Shown in pieces: positions 4,894-5,634 of a stretch of DNA of 5,634 nt; position 1 is the first letter of the stretch, and each line of letters begins with the position of its first letter. A program made the position numbers and the translations under genes. Origin of the DNA: Bacteriovoracaceae bacterium UBA1018 (lineage in GTDB: Bacteria; Bdellovibrionota; UBA1018). The notes beneath the pieces were generated by a model that was given only the letters and a program-made list of their open reading frames with translations, was not told the origin of the DNA and made no database searches. The stretch covers positions 20,777 through 26,410 of the forward strand of contig DBAE01000245.1 of the NCBI GenBank assembly GCA_002291495.1, written 5' to 3'.

Positions 4894-5538
4894 TTAAAGC
4901 TTAACAAAGTATCCTTGAGCGTGCTTACCGCAGAGTAAGATTTCTATCTTCTCTAACTTCTCTTTGAAAAACTCATCACACGCTTTTTTTACTCCTGGAA
5001 GTTTGTTGAAGCGGTCCAGGACTGAAGGATCACAGTAGTCATCAATAAGCACAATTGCGCCGCGGGAGAGCCTTGGGTAAACCGCAGCCAGGCTTTCTAA
5101 TATTGAAGAGTAGAAATCTCCATCTAAGTGGGCGAACGAGATAACTTCCGGCAAACGATTCGGAAGGATCTCTGAAAACCAACCCTCATGAATCGTGGGA
5201 AGAGTAGCGCCATACTTTTCGAAGCGTGCGATCAGCCGATCTCGAAATGCTTTTAGCCAGCCTTTTTGATAGGGAGTTTCACCATCTTCAATCGACTTTT
5301 CAGGAAGTCCACGAAATGAATCGTAGAGGTGAAGGGTTTTATTTGAGCCACTCTGATCTAAGATTTTTTGAATGAGAAGTGCCGCCACACCTTCATGGCA
5401 TCCGAGCTCCACCAGGTCACCTTCAGTATGGGTGACAAGCACTCTCTGCACGAGATGGTAGAGATTGATGAGCTTTTCTTCGCTCATCATGGGATTTGTA
5501 ATTTGAGGTATGAGCTCAGCGCAGAGATGTCTCGACAT
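4894..5538 (-). CDS. TylF/MycF-type SAM-dependent O-methyltransferase
   Basis: 214-residue class I methyltransferase resembling the macrocin O-methyltransferase (TylF) family, whose known members methylate sugar hydroxyls in a Mg-dependent way. The order of motifs fits: GDLVELGCHEGVAALL (40-55) is the SAM-binding loop. LHLYDSFRGLPEK (69-81) is the family signature. GWFSEILP (119-126), AHLDGDFYSSILESL (136-150) and VLIDDY (163-168) follow, then PGVKKACDEFF (181-191). By analogy with MycF, D139, D166 and D167 are the likely metal and catalytic positions. It is slightly shorter than MycF (about 254 residues), mainly at the N-terminus. The ATG at 5538 is chosen; M17 and M18 are possible later starts and none has a ribosome site. 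The substrate is unknown: no glycosyltransferase or polyketide genes are in view. It starts 21 bases after the partial gene to its right, which suggests co-transcription. Confidence 0.85.
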   Translation of the reverse strand: MSRHLCAELIPQITNPMMSEEKLINLYHLVQRVLVTHTEGDLVELGCHEGVAALLIQKILDQSGSNKTLHLYDSFRGLPEKSIEDGETPYQKGWLKAFRDRLIARFEKYGATLPTIHEGWFSEILPNRLPEVISFAHLDGDFYSSILESLAAVYPRLSRGAIVLIDDYCDPSVLDRFNKLPGVKKACDEFFKEKLEKIEILLCGKHAQGYFVKL

Positions 5539-5559
5539 GCCACTGCGATAGCATACTGT

Positions 5560-5634
5560 TCACTGAATATCGCTTCGAATTTCGCGTTCTTCGGTGCTGC
5601 TATCAGGCTCTACGGTGAAATTAATACGGCCAAT
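5560..5634 (-). CDS. C-terminal end of an unidentified protein, 5' part beyond window
   Basis: Reading minus from the window edge, one frame is open for 24 codons and stops at TGA 5562-5560. It gives IGRINFTVEPDSSTEEREIR and then SDIQ. The other two minus frames stop early. The charged, soluble composition looks like a real protein end. An opposite-strand frame is also open here, but its product is an odd mix rich in Ala and Phe and overlaps the TylF-like start. The family is not recognisable from this tail. Spacing of 21 bases to the TylF-like gene fits an operon. Confidence 0.5.
   Translation of the reverse strand: MGRINFTVEPDSSTEEREIRSDIQ

Noticed and set aside
5527..5634. Plus-strand frame open from ATG 5527 to the window edge
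   Set aside because: It overlaps the TylF-like start antisense, has no ribosome site, and the minus-strand frame gives a more protein-like end.
1..5634. CRISPR array, tRNA, rRNA, insertion sequence or phage module
   Set aside because: No regularly spaced repeats, tRNA-like folds, transposase or integrase motifs were seen.

Overview
The window reads as chromosomal DNA of a Gram-negative bacterium. Support comes from a lipoprotein with a type II signal peptide, an RlmM-type rRNA methyltransferase, a CheX-family protein and compact, often convergent housekeeping genes. The combination of a tandem CheX protein, a short CysE overlapping CysK and several genes without a Shine-Dalgarno sequence would fit Bdellovibrio-like bacteria. 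That placement is a guess from gene content, not something the sequence proves. Base composition looks moderate and fairly even, and I see no insertion sequence, tRNA, rRNA or CRISPR array.

Layout: bases 1-1011 (minus) hold the cysteine biosynthesis pair cysE then cysK, joined by an ATGA overlap; cysK runs off the left edge. A 96-base divergent spacer follows, then a plus-strand RlmM-like ribose 2'-O-methyltransferase (1108-2037). It converges, with a 2-base gap, on a minus-strand protein made of two CheX domains (2040-3035). A 159-base divergent spacer with a perfect 15-bp palindrome separates that gene from a plus-strand Ser/Thr/Ala/Pro-rich lipoprotein (3195-3953). The lipoprotein's C-terminal membrane helix is cut by an in-frame TGA, and the open frame resumes to a TAA at 4002-4004. 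It converges on an uncharacterised minus-strand protein (4001-4447), which is divergent from a plus-strand DUF2288 protein (4497-4826). After a 67-base spacer with a 14-nt tandem repeat come a minus-strand TylF-type methyltransferase (4894-5538) and the C-terminal end of another minus-strand gene (5560-5634), probably its operon partner.

Only cysE-cysK forms an obvious pathway unit: CysE makes O-acetylserine and CysK converts it to cysteine. The remaining genes look like independent single-gene units. No chemotaxis genes flank the CheX protein and no sugar or natural-product genes flank the TylF-like enzyme within the window. I do not see a complete new defence or mobile system. The strongest anomaly is the TGA inside the lipoprotein's transmembrane segment. 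Next are the tandem CheX protein with both catalytic pairs intact and a recurring arrangement of a -10-like hexamer 6-8 bases before SD-less start codons.
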